From: Scylla paramamosain | Taxonomy: Eukaryota > Arthropoda > Malacostraca > Decapoda > Portunidae | DNA: 64,000 nucleotides | Direction: 5' to 3' | Assembly: GCF_035594125.1 (NCBI RefSeq) | Contig: NC_087192.1 | Span: 13,424,501-13,488,500, forward strand | In this document: in pieces, positions 38,781 through 53,130 of the stretch | Layout: every line of letters begins with the position of its first letter | Numbering within the stretch: position 1 is the stretch's first letter | Program-made: the position numbers and the translations under genes | The notes under the pieces: model-generated | Database searches by the model: none | Told to the model about the DNA's origin: nothing | The model's input: the letters and a program-made list of their open reading frames with translations, nothing else

Positions 38781-41100
38781 AAATATTTATTTCGCTTCTC
38801 TATAAAGGGTGTTTTGCTTGAGTTTTAAACCTTTAAAACAGGTTTTTAGTAATGTAATTTTGTATTCCTTTATGGAGCGCTTTCCATGCTTTTCGGCGTT
38901 TTGGTGTCTAACACGTTGAAAAACACTCAAAAGACAAGTTGATGATAATGTCATTTCGTTTCCCGGTAAAGGGGGCTTCCAATGCATTTTGTCTTTTGGT
39001 ACTTAACAATATGAAAAAAAAGTTTAAGTAAAAGTTTTCGGTTGAGTTATTTTTCCATATAAAATTCTAATCATGTGTTTTTGAGTCTGGGTACCTAAAA
39101 AGCTCAAAATCTCTCATAATTCACTTTTCTCGTAATGTCCTTTCTTTTCTCCATGTAGGATGCTTTGCGTGTAATTTGGCACTTTTATACTTAACAAGCA
39201 CAAAAACAATCAAAATACAAGTTTTTGGTAATGCTAATTTGTTTCTCCGTAAAGGTTGTTTTGCATGCTTTTCAGCGATTTCGGATATAAGAAGGTGAAA
39301 AACACTCTAAAGATACTTTCTTGGTAATGTTATTTTATATTGTCAAATAGGGTGCTTTCAATGCTTTTTAGCATTTTGATTCCTAACACTCAAGTAAACA
39401 CTCAGGAGACACGTTTCCTGTAATATCGTTTTGCTTCTTCATATAGGGATCTGCATGCATTATGATTTTTTGCTACATAATGTGAAAAAACGCTCAAAAT
39501 ATAGATTTTAGGTAATGTTGTTCTTTTTCTCTATATAGGGTGCTATTCATCCTTTTTAGCGTTTTGGTACTTAGGAAGCTTACTTAGGAAGCTCAAAAAC
39601 ACAAATAAAACTTGTTTCTCCAAACGTCTTTCCATTTCCCCATATAGGATGCTTCGTATGTATTTTGACGTTTTGGTACATAAAAAGGAAAAAATAAAAA
39701 AAAACTCAAAAACACGTTTTTGGTGATGTTCTGTTTCTCTATTAAGAGATATTGAATTTTCATTCAGGCGGTTTAGTGTTTGGTACCTAAGAGACTCAAA
39801 ACTCTGATAATGCACGTTTCTCGTAATGTCCTATCGTTTCCTCATACAGGGTGCTTTAAATGCATTTTTAAGATGATGTACGTAACAGACTCAAAAAAAC
39901 TCAAAATATACGTTTTTGGCAAGGCTTTTTTTTTGTTTGGTAAGATTATTCGTGTTTGTTGCACGCGTTTTAGCGTTTTGGAACGTAAAAATTTTAAAAC
40001 ACTTAAAAGATATGCTTATTATTTTGCATTTCTATGTAAGGTGCCTTCCATGCTATTTAGCGTTTTCGTACCTAACACGCTGAAAAACATAAAAACACAT
40101 TTCTTACATTGTTGTTTAATTTTTTCGTATAGCGAGCAAGCATTATGGTGTTTTGCTACCTGACAATGTGAAAAACATTCAAATTACACGATTTTGGTAA
40201 TGTTTTTTTCTTTCTCGATTTTTGCGTTTTGGTACCTGAGAAGCTAAAAAAAACAAAACAACTCATAATACATGTTTTTTGTCATGTCCTTTCGTTTCCT
40301 CATATAGGCTGTTTTTGGTGCTTTGGTACCTAACAAGGTGTTTGCATGTATTTAAACAATTTAGTTCGTAAGAGCCTAAAAAAAAACACTCTAAAGACAC
40401 GTTTTAGTATAGTTGTTTTGTATTCCCCTATGGGGTGATTTCGTTGCTTCTTACTGATTTGGTGCCTAACACGCTCAAAAAATAACAAAAGACAAGTTTC
40501 TAGTGATTTCGTTTCGTTTCTTCATATAGGTTGCTTTACATGCATGTTGGCGTTTTGCTAATTATCAATGTAAAAAAAATACCCGTTTTTGGTAAGTTTT
40601 TTTTTTTTTACTTCAGAGAACTATTGAAGTACTGATTTGGTACTTAAGAAAGTAATAAAAAAAAACAACAACAAACGTTTCTCGTAATGTCTTTTTTATT
40701 TCCATATGCAGGGTGATTTGTTGGATGACAGGCGATTTTGTACATAATAAGCTAAAAAAAAAAATAAAAAACACAAAATACACATTTTTGGTTAATGTAT
40801 TCTGTTTCTCTATATATGGTATTTTCATACGTTTTTAAAGTCGTTTCATATATCTATATATGGGTCTTTGCATGAATTTTGGCTTTTTGGTAACTAACAA
40901 TGTCATAACACTCAAAATGCACGGTTTTTTTTTTTTTTTGGCAGTATTGTTCTGTTTCTCCATATAAAGTGTTTTTCATGCGTTTTACCCTTCTGATAAT
41001 AAGAAAATCAAAAACATTCATAATACACGTTTCTCGTAGTCTTTTAATTTTTCCCATATAGGATATTTCCGATTCATTTCGGCGTTTTTTTTACGTAACA
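38781..41100 (-). repeat. Monomeric satellite, minus orientation
   Basis: Monomers of about 95 bp with strongly diverged cores and no 1.1-kb higher order, like the region after 56,986. The words GCGTTTT, TGCATGC and AACACTCA recur in reverse orientation. This is the counterpart of 50,800-53,130. Confidence 0.82.
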
Positions 41101-44100
41101 ATCTTGCTAAAGACTGAAAATACTTGTTTTGTATGCGTTTTAGCGTTTTCGTATGTAAGGAGTTTAAAAACACTTAAAGGCAAGTTATTGGTAAAAGTTG
41201 GTTTTATTCCCATGTAATGTGATTGCCCTGCTTTTTAGTGCTTAATTGCCTAACACGCTCAAAAAAACTTAAGATACTTTTCTGTTAATATTTTTTTTCA
41301 TACAAAGCTAGTTTCGCATGCAATTTGGGGTTTTGGTAAGTAAGAATGTTAAAAAGATTCAAAATAAACCCATTTTGTAAGGTTGTTCTGTTTCTCAATT
41401 AAGAGTGTTCTTCATGAATTTCAGCATTTTGGTATCTAAGAAACATCTCTATATACACGAGTTTTTGCGTGTTTTGCCTTGTGGTTCTTGTGAAACTATA
41501 AAACACTCATTATAAACGTTTCTCGTAATGTCCTTTTCTTTCCCAATATAGAGTGCTTTGCAACTATTTTCGCGTTTTCTGTAGGTAACAAGCTCAAAAA
41601 CACTCAAAATATAACTTTTTAGTAATATTATTCTATTTCTTCATATTGGTTGGTTTGCATCCGTTTTAATGTTTTTCTAAGTAAAACAGTAAAAAAACAC
41701 GTTATCAGTAATTTTGTTTTGGATTCCCATAAAGAGTGACTTCCATATTATTTATCATTTTGGTGCCTAACTTGCTGAAAAACACTCAAAAGACAGGTAT
41801 CTGGTAATGTCGTTTAATTTCCTCATGTAGGTGGCTTTGCATACACTTTAGGGTTTGGTACATAACAGTACGAAAAAAAAAAAGCTAAAATTAACTTTTT
41901 TCATAATATTATTTTTTTCACATAATTTCCCTGAAATTTGCCTGAATTTTGGCATCTGGGTACCTATGAAGATAAATAAAAAAAAAATCCGTTTTAATTA
42001 ATTTATTTATTTTCTCTATAAAGAGTGTTATTTGTGGGTTTTAACTCTTTTTGTACTCATGGAACTCATAATACACGTTTCTCGTAATGTCCTTTCGTTT
42101 CCCAAACATAGGGTTCTTTGCATGTATTTAAGTGTTTTTATACGTGAGATCAAAAACACTAAAAATTCATGTTTTTCGTAATGTTATTTTGTTTCTCAAT
42201 AAAGGGTGTTTTGCATGCATTTGAGCGTTTTAGTATGTAAGGAGCTGAAAAACACTTAAAGACTAGTTCTTGGTAAATGTTGGTTTTATTCCCATGTAAT
42301 GTCATTGCCCTGCTTTTTTGTGCTTTATTGCCTAACACGCTCAAAAACACTCAAAAGACACTTTTTTGTGGTAATGTCAGCTAGTATCGCATGTAATTTC
42401 GGGTTTTGGTAACTAAGAATGTGAAAAACACTTAAAATACACGCATTTGGTAAGGTTGTTCTGTTTTTCAATTAAGAGTGTTATTCATGAATTTCAGCAT
42501 TTTGGTATCTAAGAAAAATCTCCATATACACGAGTTTTTTGCGTTTTTTGCCTTATGGTTCTTGAAAACTATTAAAACATTCATTATACAATTTTCTTGT
42601 AATATCCTTTTGTTTCCCAATATAGACTGCTTTGCATTCAATTTTTCGTTTTTTGTAGGTAACATGCTCAAAAACACTCAACTCTTTTGTAATGTTATTC
42701 TATTTCTTCATAGTGGTAGGTTTGCATCTGTTTTAGCGTTCTACGCTAAAACTGAAAAGACACGTTTTCATTAATATTGTTGAAATTGCTGAAAACACCC
42801 AAAGACACGTTTCTTGTAAAGTCGTGTAATTTCTCCATATAGGTGGCTTTGCATGCACTTCCGGATTTCGTACATAACCCCGGAAAAAGCTAAAATTATT
42901 TTTTTTTACGTTTTTTTTCACATAATTTCCATGAATTTTCTCAGAATTTTGGCATCTCGGTACCAATGAAGATGATTAACAAAAAAATCTTTTATTTTTT
43001 TTTCTCTATAAAGAGTGTTATTTGTGGGTTTTAGATTTTTGGTTCTTAAGGAACTTAAAAATACTTATAATACACAATTTTCGTAATGTCCTTTCGTTTC
43101 ACAAACATAGGGTTCTTTGCATGTATTTAAGCGATTTTATAGGTAATATGATCAAAAACACTCAAAATAAATGTTTTTAGTAATGTTATTCTGTTTCTCC
43201 ATAAAGGTTGTTTTGCATGCGTTTAGCGTTTTGGTATGTAAGGAGTTAAAAAACACTTAAAGGCAAGTTCTTCGTAAAATTTGGTTTTATTCCAGTGTAA
43301 TGTGATTGTTCTGCTTTTTAGTGTTTTCTTGCATATAACGCTCAAAAACACTCAAAAGACACTTTTCTGGTAATGTAATTTTTTTTCCCACATAAGGCTA
43401 GTTTTGCATGTAATTTGGGATTTTCGTAACTAAGAATGTGAAAAACACTCAAAATACACACATTTCGTAAGGTAGTTCTGTTTTTCAATTAAAAGTGTTA
43501 TTCATGAGTTTTAGCGTTTTGGTAAGAAACTTCTCTATATACAAGAGTTTTTGCGTTTTTTGCCTTCTGGTTCTTGTGAAACTATAAAACACTCATTACA
43601 CACGTTTCTCGTAATGTCCTTTTGCTTCCCAATATTGAGTGCTTTCCATCCATTTGCACTTTTTTTGTACGTTAAAAGCTCAAAAACACTTTTAGGTAAT
43701 GTTATTCTATTTCTTCATATTTGTTGGTTTGCATCCGTTTTAGCGTTTTTCTACGTAAAACACTGAAAAGACACGTTTTAAGTAATTTTTTTTTTGGATT
43801 CACATATTAACTGACTTCCATATTATTTATCGTTTTGGTGCCTAACATGCTGAAAAAACACTGAAAAGACAGGTTTCTGGTAAAGTCGTTTAACTTCCTT
43901 ATATAGGTGGCATGCACTTTATAGTTTGGTACATAAAAAATCCGAAAAAAGAGCTATAATTAACTTTTTTGATTATGTTCTTTTTTCCACATAAATTCCC
44001 TGAATTTTGGCATAATTTTGGCATCTTGGTACCTATGAAAATCAATATAAAAAAAAAGCTATTTTCTTACTTTTTTTTTTTCTCTATAAAGTGTGTTATT

Positions 44101-47100
44101 TTGGGGTTTTAACGTTTTGGTACTTAAGGAACACTTAAAAACACTTAAAAAAAATTAAAACACATGTTTTTAGTAATGTTATTCTGCTTCTCCATATAGG
44201 AGTTTTTTGCATGCGTTTTGGCGTTTTGGTTTGTAAGGAGGTAAAAAACACTTCAAGGCAAGTTCTTGGTAAAAGTTGATTTTATTCCCTTGTAATGTGA
44301 TTGCCCTGTTTTTTTTTTTTTTTGTGATTTATTGCCTAACACGCTCAAAAACACTCAAAAGACACTTTTAGTAATGTCATTTTTTTTTTTCAACATAGTT
44401 TCGCGTGCTATTTTGGGTTTTGCTAAGAATGTGAAAAACACTCAAAATATACGCATTTGGTATGGTTGTTCTGTTTCTCAATTAATATTGTTATTCATGA
44501 GTTTCATCATTTTGGTATCTAAGAAACTTCTTTATATACACAAGTTTTTGCGTTTTTTGCCTTGTGGTTCTTGTGAACCAGAAGTTCTTTTGCTCAAAAA
44601 TAATAAGACACTCATTATACACCTTTCTCGTAATGTCTTTTTGTTTCCCAATAGGGAGTGCTTTGCATCCATTTTCGCGTTTTTTGTAGGTAACAAGCTC
44701 AAAAACACTCAAAATGTACCTTTTTGGAAATGTTATTTTATTTCTTCTTATTGGTTGGTTTGCATCCGTTTTAGCGTTTTTCTACGTAAAACACCGAAAA
44801 GACACTTTTTCAGTAATTTTGTTTTAGATTCCCATATAGAGTGACTTGCATGTTATTTACCGTTAGGGTGCCTAACAAGCTGAAAAACACTCATAAGACA
44901 GTTTTCTGGCAAAGACGTTTAATTTTCCCATATAGGTGGCTTTGCATGCACTTTAGGGTTTGGTACATAACAGGACGAAAAAAAAAAAGCTAAAATTAAC
45001 TTTTTTGATAATTGACTCATAATTTATTGAATTTTACCCAAATTTTGGCATCTCGGTACCTGTGAAGATGAAAAAGAAAGAAAAAAAATATCGTATTTTT
45101 TTATTTATTTTTTTTCTCAATAAAGAGTGTTATTTGTGGCTTTTAGCTTTTTGGTAAAGATCTTAATAACACTGATATTACACGTTTCTCGTAATGCCCT
45201 TTCGTTTCCCCAAAATAGGGTTCTTTGCATGTATTTAAGTGTTTTTATTGGTAACATGATCAAAAACACTCAAAATATATGTTTTTGGTAATGTTATTCT
45301 CTTTCTGCATAAAGTGTGTTTTGCATGCGTTTTAGCGTTTTGGTATATTAGGAGCTCAAAACACTTAAAGGCAAGTTCTTGGTAAAAATTGATTTTATTT
45401 CCATGTAAAGTGATTCCCCTGCTTTTTAGTGCATTATTGCCTATCACGGTCAAAAACACTCAAAAGACATTTTTCTGGTAATGTCATTTTTTTTTCCCAC
45501 ATAAAGCTGGTTTCACATGCAATTTGGGATTTTGGTAACTAAGAATGTGAAAAGCACTCAAAATACACGCATTTAGTAAAGTTGTTCTGTTTCTCAATTA
45601 AGAGTGTTATTCAAGAGTTTCAGCATTTTGGTATCTAGGAAACTTCTCCATATAGACGAGTTTTTGCGTTTTTTGGCTTGTGGTTCTTTTGAACTATAAA
45701 ATATTCATTATACACTTTTCTCGCAATGTCCCTTTGTTTCCCAATATAGAGTGCTTTGTATCAATTTTCGCGTTTTTTTGTAGGTAACAAGCTCAAAAAA
45801 CACTCAAAATATACCTTTTTGAAAATGTTTTTCTACTTCTTGATATTGGTTGGTTTGCATCCGTTTTAGCGTTTTTCTACGTAAAACACTGAGAATACAC
45901 GTTTTCAGTAATTTTGTTTTGGTTTGCCATATAGAGTGAGTTCTTCATTATTTATCGTTTTGGTGCCTAACATGCTGAAAAACACTCAAAACACAGATTT
46001 CGAGTAAGGTCGTTTAATTTCCTCATATGGGAGGCTTTGCATGCACTTTAGTGTTTGGTACATAACAGTCCGAAAAAAAGCTAATATCAACTTTTTGATA
46101 TAAATTTCTCATCATATAATTGCCCTAATTTTTCCCAGAATTTTTGGCATCTCGGTACCTATGAAGGTGAATAAGAAAAAAAAAATCCTTTTATTTATTT
46201 ATTTTTCTTTTTTTCTTTTTTTCTAAATAACGAGTGTGGGTTTTAGCTTTTTGGTACTTAAGGAACTTAAAAACACTGATAATACACGTTTCTCGTAATG
46301 TCCTTACGTTTCCCAAACATAAGGTTCTTTGCATGTATTTAAGCGTTTTTATAAATAACTATCAAAAATACTCAAAATACATGTTTTTGGTAATGTTATT
46401 CTGTTACTCCATAAAGTTTGTTTTCCATGCGTTTTAGCGGTTTGGTATGTATGGAGCTCAAAAACTCAAGTTCTTGGTAAAATTTGGTTTTATTCCCATG
46501 TAATGTGATTGCCCTGCTTTTTAGTACTTAATTGCCTAACACGCTCAAAAACAATTAAAAGACACTTCTGATAATGTCATTTTTTTCCCTCATAAAGCTA
46601 GTTTCTTATGCTATTTTGGGTATTGCTAACTAGGAATATGAAAAACACTCAAAATACAGGCATTTGCTAAGGTTGTTCTGTTTTCTCAATTAAGATTGTT
46701 ATTCATGAGTTTCAGCATTTTGGTATCTAAGAAACTTCTTTTTATACACGAGTTTTTTACGTTTTTCTATGTAAAACAGAGAAGATAAATTTCAGTAATT
46801 TTGTTTTGGATTCCCATATATAGTGAGTTCCTTACTATTTATCGTTTTGGTGCCTAACATGCTGAAAAACACTCAAAAGACAGATTTCTGGTAAGGTCAT
46901 TTAATTTCCTCATATTTGTGCTCTCTGTACCTATTAAGAAGAATAACAAAAAAAAAATCCTATTTATTTATTTACTTATTTTTTTTTCCTATAAAGAGGT
47001 TTTAGCTTTTTGGTACTTATGGAACTTAAAAACGCTCATAATACACGTTTCTCGTAATGTCCTTTCGTTTCCCTGACATAGGGTTTTTTGCATGTATTTA

Positions 47101-50100
47101 AGCGTTTTTAGAGGTAACATGATCAAAAACACTCAAAATACATGTTTTTGGTAATGTTAATCTGTTTCTCCATAAAGGGTGTTTTGCATGCGTTTTAGCG
47201 TTTTGGTAAATAAGGAGCTCAAAAAAACTTAAAGGCAAGTTCTTGGTAAAAAATGGTCTTATTCCCATGTACTGTGATTGCTCTCCTTTTCTAGTGCTTT
47301 ATTGCCTAACACGCTCAAAAACACTCAAAAGACACTTTTCTGGTAATGTCATTTTTTTTTACCAAATAAAGCTAGTTTTGCATGCAATTTGGGATTTTGG
47401 TAACTAAGAATGTGAAAAACAGTCAAAATACACGCATATCGTAAGGTTGTTCTGTATTCTCAATTAAGAGTGTTATTCCTGAGTTTCAGCATTTTGGTGT
47501 CTAAGAAACTTATCCATATACACGAGTTTTTGCGTTTTTTGCGTTGTGGTTCTTGTGAAACTATAAAACACTCATTATACAAGTTTCTCGTAATGTCCTT
47601 TTGTACCTCAATATAGAGTGCTTTCTATCCATTTTCGCGTTTTTTGTAGATAAGAAGCTCAAAAACACTGAAAATATACTTTTTTTGGTAATGTTATTCT
47701 ACTTCTTCATATTCGTTGGTTTCCATCCGTTTTAGCGTTTTTCTACGTAAAACACTGAAAAGACACTTTCAGTAATTTTTTTGATGGATTCCCATATTGA
47801 ATGACTTCCATATTATATATATCGTTTTGGTGCCTAACATGCTGAAAAACACTCAAAAGACAGGTTTCTGGTAAAGTCGTTTAATTTCCCCATATAGATG
47901 GCTTTGCATGCACTTTACGGTTTGGTACATAACAGTCCGAAAAAAAAACTAAAATTAAATTTTTTACATAATTTTTTTTTCACATAATTTTCCTGAATTT
48001 TGACAGAATTTTGGCATCTTGGTACCTATGAAGATGAATAACAAAAAAAATAAATTCCTATCTTTTTATTTATTTATTTTTTCTATAATCAGTGTTATTT
48101 ATGGGTTTTAGCTAAATGGTACTTAAAGAACTTAAAAACACTCGTAAAACATGTTTCTCGAAATGTTCTTTAATTTCCCAAACAAAAGGTTCTTTGCATG
48201 TATTTAAGCGTTTTTATAGGTAACATGATCAAAAACACTCAAAATACATGTTTTTGGTAATGTTATTCTGTTTCTCCATAAAGGGTGTTTTTTCATTCGT
48301 TTTAGCGTTTTGGTATATAAGGAGCTCAAAAACACTTAAAGGCAAGTTCTTAGTAAAAGTTAGTTTTATTCCCATGTAATGTGATTGCCCTGCTTTTTAG
48401 TGCTTTATTGCCTATCATGCTAAAAAAAAAAAAACACTTAAAAGATACTTTTCTGGTAATGTCATTTTTTATCCCACATAAAGCTACTTTCACATAAAAT
48501 TTGGAGTTTTGGTAACTAAGAATGTGAAAAACACTCAAAATACAAGCATTTGGTAAGGTTGTTCTGTTTCTCTATTTAGAGTGTTATTCAGGAGTTTCAG
48601 CATTTTGGTATCTAAGAAACTTCTCCATATATATATGAGTTTTTGCGTTTTTTGCCTTGTGATTCTTGAGAATCTATAAAACACTCATTATACACGTTTC
48701 TCTTAATGTCCTTTTGTTAACCAATAGAGAGAGCTTTCCATCCATTTTCGCGTTTTTTTTTTGTAAGTAAGAAGCTAAAAAAAAACACTCAAATTATAAC
48801 TTTTTGTTAATCTTATTGTATTTCTTTATATTGGTTGGTTTGCATCCGTTTTAGCGTTTTTGTACGTAAAACACAAAAAAGACACGTTTAAAGTAATTTT
48901 GTTTTGGATTCCCACATAGAATGACTTCAATATTATCTATTGTTTTGGTGACTAACATGCTCAAAAACACTAGAAACACAGGTTTCTCGTAAAGTCGTTT
49001 AATTTCTCCATATAATTGGCTTTGCATGCACTTCATGGTTTGGTACATAACAGTCCGAAAAAAAAGCTAAAATTAACATTTTTGATAATGTTCTTTTACA
49101 CATAATTTCCCTGAATTTTGCCGGAATTTTGGCATCTCAGTAACTATGAAGAAGAATAAGAAAAAAAAATCCTATTTTTTAATTATTTCTTTATTTATTT
49201 ATTTTCTTTATGAAGAGGTTTTAGCTTTTTGGTACTTATGGAACTTAAAAACACGCAAAATACACGTTTCTCGTAATGTCCTTTTGTTTCCCAGACATAG
49301 GGTTCTTAGCATGCATTCAAGTGTTTTTAGAGGTAACATGATCAAAAACACTCAAAATACATGTTTTTGGTAATGTTAATCTGTTTCTCCATAAAGGGTG
49401 TCTTGCATATGTTTTAGCGTTTTGGTATATAAGGAGTTAAAAACACTTAAAGGCAAGTTCTTGGTAAAAGTTGGTTTTATTCCCATGTAATGTGATTGTC
49501 CTCCTTTTTAGTGCTTTATTGCCTAACTCTCTCAAAAACCCTCAAAAGACACTTTTCTGGTTATATCATTTTTTTCCCCACATAAAGCTTGTTCCGCATG
49601 CAATTTGGGGTTCTAGTAACTAAGAATATGAAAAACACTCAAAATAAACGCATTTAGTAATGTTATTCTGTTTCTTAATTAAGAGTGTTATTCAGGAGTT
49701 TCAGCATTTTGGTATCTAAGAAACTTCTCCATATACACTAGTTTTTGCGTTTTTTGCTTTGTGGTTCTTGTGAAACTATAAAATACTCATTATACACGTT
49801 TCTCGTAATGTCTTTTTCTTTCACAATATAGAGTGCTTTGCATCTATTTTCGCGTCTTTTTTTTTTGTTGTTGTTGGTTACAAGCTCAAAAATACTTAAA
49901 ATATACCTTTTTGGTAATGTTATTCTATTTCTTCATATTGGTCTGTTTGCATCCGTTTTAGCGTTTTTTAAGTAAAATACTGAAAAGACACGTTTTCAGT
50001 GATTTTGTTTTGGATTCCCATATAGAGTGACTTCAATATTATTTATCGTTTTGGTGCCTAACATGCTGAAAAACACTCAAAAGACAGTTTTCTTGTAAAG

Positions 50101-50470
50101 TCGTTTAATTTCCTCATATAGATGGCTTTGCATGCACTTTAGGGTTTGGTACATAACAGTCCGAAAAAAAAGCTAAAATTAACTTTTACGATAATGTTCT
50201 TTTATCCACATAATTTCCCTGAATTTTAACAGAATTTTGGCATCTCGGTACCTATGAAGATGAATAACAAAAAAAAAAAAAATTATTTTCTTTTATTTCA
50301 TTTATTTATTTTTATTTTATTTTTTTCTTTCTTCAAAAAGAATGTTATTTGTGGGTTTTAGATTTTTGGTATTTAAGTAACTTAAAAAAAAAATTATAAT
50401 AAACGTTTCTCGTAATGTCCTTTTATTTCCCAAACATAGGACTCTTTGCATGTATTTAAGCGTTTTTATT
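41101..50470 (-). repeat. HOR satellite array, minus orientation, spacer of the inverted duplication
   Basis: Minus-oriented HOR units. The first 0.3 kb belong to the inverted arm; 41,411-50,470 form the 9.1-kb spacer. The unit around 42,780 (GCTGAAAACACCC, then CATAACCCCGGAAAAAGC) resembles that at 30,390, about 12.4 kb away. The last 3.56 kb repeat 32,760-36,085 directly. No genes seen. Confidence 0.86.
46915..50470 (-). repeat. Direct duplication of a three-unit HOR segment, copy 2
   Basis: Begins at a rearranged entry (CATATTTGTGCTCTCTGTAC) and follows the subfamily marks of 32,760-36,085 through to the enlarged TTTA-rich tract. It ends at the orientation-switch junction near 50,470. Confidence 0.65.
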
Positions 50471-50503
50471 AATGTAACGCTGTAAATGTAATAATGTAAT
50501 GTG
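50471..50503. other. Filler at the minus-to-plus orientation switch
   Basis: Minus satellite ends at AAGCGTTTTTATT. About 33 bp of TAATGTA/TGTAATG words follow, then plus satellite starts at GAATAACACTCTTAATTG. The filler matches neither side and consists of overlapping short repeats, typical of template-slippage joining. Confidence 0.72.
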
Positions 50504-50799
50504 AATAACACTCTTAATTGAGAAACAGAACAACCTTACCAAATGGGTGTATTTTGAATCTTTTTAACATTCTTACTTACCAAAACCCCAAATTGCATGC
50601 GAAACTAGCTTTATGTGTGAAAAAAATATTACCAGAAAAATGTCTTGAGTTTTTTTGAGCGTGTTAGGCAATAAAGCACTAAAAAGCAGGGCAATCACAT
50701 TACATGGGAATAAAACCAACTTTTACCAATAACTTGCCTTTAAGTGTTTTTAAGCTCCTTACATTCGAAAACGCTAAAACGCATACAAAACAAGTATTT

Positions 50800-53130
50800 T
50801 GAGTCTTTTGTAAGATTGTTACTTAAAAAAACGCATAAATGAATCGGAAATATTCTATATGGGAAAAATTAAAAGACATTACGAGAAACGTCCATTATGA
50901 ATGTTTTTGATTTTCTTAGTATCAGAAGGGTAAAACGCATGAAAAACACTCTATATGGAGAAACAGAACAATACTGCCAAAAAAAAACGTGCATTTTGAG
51001 TGTTATGACAGTTAGTTATTAAAAAGCCAAAATTCATGCAAAGACCCATATATAGATAAATGAAACGACTTTAAAAACGTATGAAAATACCATATATAGA
51101 GAAACAGAATACACTAACCAAAAACGTGTATTTTGTGTTTTGTATTTTTTTTTTTTTTTTGAGCTTATTATGTACAAAATCGCCTGTCATCAAAAAAATC
51201 ACCCTGCATATGGAAATAAAAAAGACATTACGAGAAACGTTTTTTGTGTTTTTTTTTTTTTATTACTTTCTTAAGTACCAAATCAGTACTTCAATAGTGC
51301 TCTGAAGAAAAAGAACAAACTTACCAAAAAACGGGTATTTTTTTACATTGATAATTTGCAAAACGCCAACATGCATGTAAAGCAACCTATATGAAGAAAC
51401 GAAACGAAATCACTAGAAACTTGTCTTTTGTTATTTTTTGGGCGTGTTAGGCACCAAATCAGTAAGAAGCAACGAAATCACCCCATAGGGGAATACAAAA
51501 CAACTATACTAAAACGTGTCTTTAGAGTGTTTTTTTAGGTTCTTACGAACTAAAATGTCAAAATACATGCAAACACCTTGTTAGGTACCAAAGCACCAAA
51601 AACAGCCTATATGAGGAAACGAAAGGACATGATAAAAAACGTGTATTATGAGTTTTTCTTTTTTTTTAGCTTCTCAGGTACCAAAACGCAAAAATGGAGT
51701 AAGAAAAAGCATTACCAAAATCGTGTAATTTGAATGTTTTTCACATTGTCAGGTAGCAAAACACCATAATGCTTGCTCGCTATACGAGAAAATTAAACGA
51801 CAATGTAAGTAATGTGTTTTTATGTGTTTTTCAGCGTGTTAGGTACGAAAACGCTAAATAGCATGGAAAGCACCTTATATAGAAATGCAATATAATAAGC
51901 ATGTCTTTTAAGTGTTTTAAACTTTTTACGTTCCAAAACGCTAAAACACGTGCAACAAACACGAATAATCTTACCAAACAGAAAAAAAAACCTTACCAAA
52001 AATGTGTATTTTGAGTATTTTTGAATCTGTTACGTACATCATCTTAAAAATGCATGTAAATCACCCTGTATGAGGAAACGATAGGACATAACAAGAAACG
52101 TGCATTATCAGAGTTTTGAGTCTCTTAGGTACCAAACACTAAACCGCCTGAATGAAAATTAAATATATTCTATATCTCTTAATAGAGAAACAGAACATCA
52201 CCAAAAACGTGTTTTTGAGTGTTTTTTTTTCCTTTTTAGGTACCAAAACCTCAAAATACATACGAAGCATCCTATATGGGGAAATGGAAAGACGTTTGGA
52301 GAAACAAGTTTTATTTGTGTTTTTGAGCTTCCTAAGTAAGCTTCCTAAGTACCAAAACACTAAAAAGGATGAATAGAGAAAAAGAACAACATTACCTAAA
52401 ATCTTTATTTTGAGCGTTTTTCACATTATGTAGCAAAACATCATAATGCATGCAGATCCCTATATGAAGAAGCAAAACGATATTACAGGAAACGTGTCTT
52501 TTGAGTGTTTACTTGAGTGTTAGGAATCAAAATGAAAAAAAGCATTGAAAGCACCCTATTTGGCAATATAAAATAACATTACCAAGAAAGTGTTTTTAGA
52601 GTGTTTTTCACCTTCCTACATCCGAAATCGCTGAAAAGCATGCAAAACAACCTTTACGGAGAAACAAATTAACATTACCAAAAACTTGTATTTTGATTGT
52701 TTTTGTGCTTAAGTATAAAAGTGCCAAATTACACGCAAACCATCCTACATGGAGAAAAGAAAGGACATTACGAGAAAAGTGTATTATGAGAGATTTTGAG
52801 CTTTTTAGGTACCCAGAATCAAAAACACATGATTAGAACTTTATATGGAAAAATAACTCTACCGAAAACTTTTACTTAAACTTTTTTTTCATATTGTTAA
52901 GTACCAAAAGACAAAATGCATTGGAAGCCCCCTTTATCGAGAAACGAAACGACATTATCATCAACGTGTCTTTTGAGTGTTTTTCAACGTGTTAGACACT
53001 AAAACGCTGAAAAGCATGGAAATTATATAAAGGAATACAAAATAACATTACTAAAAACGTGTTTCAAAGGTTCTTATGTACAGAAACGCTAAAACTCAAG
53101 CAAAACACCCTTTATAGAGAAGCGAAATAA
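50800..53130 (+). repeat. Monomeric satellite, plus orientation
   Basis: Diverged monomers of about 95 bp without the HOR period, between 0.3 kb of HOR satellite and the retrotransposon. The last monomer is interrupted at GAAGCGAAATAA by the element. Confidence 0.82.

Larger units (their letters stand above)
38028..41410 (-). repeat. Left arm of a 3.4-kb inverted duplication
   Basis: Contains, in order, a CR1-like fragment, about 2.3 kb of monomeric satellite and about 0.3 kb of HOR satellite. All of it is the reverse complement of 50,504-54,302. Three paired landmarks centre at 45,957-45,959, so the arms have few net indels apart from two deletions in this copy. Over 38,941-39,042 I counted about three differences from 52,861-52,962. 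Confidence 0.88.
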
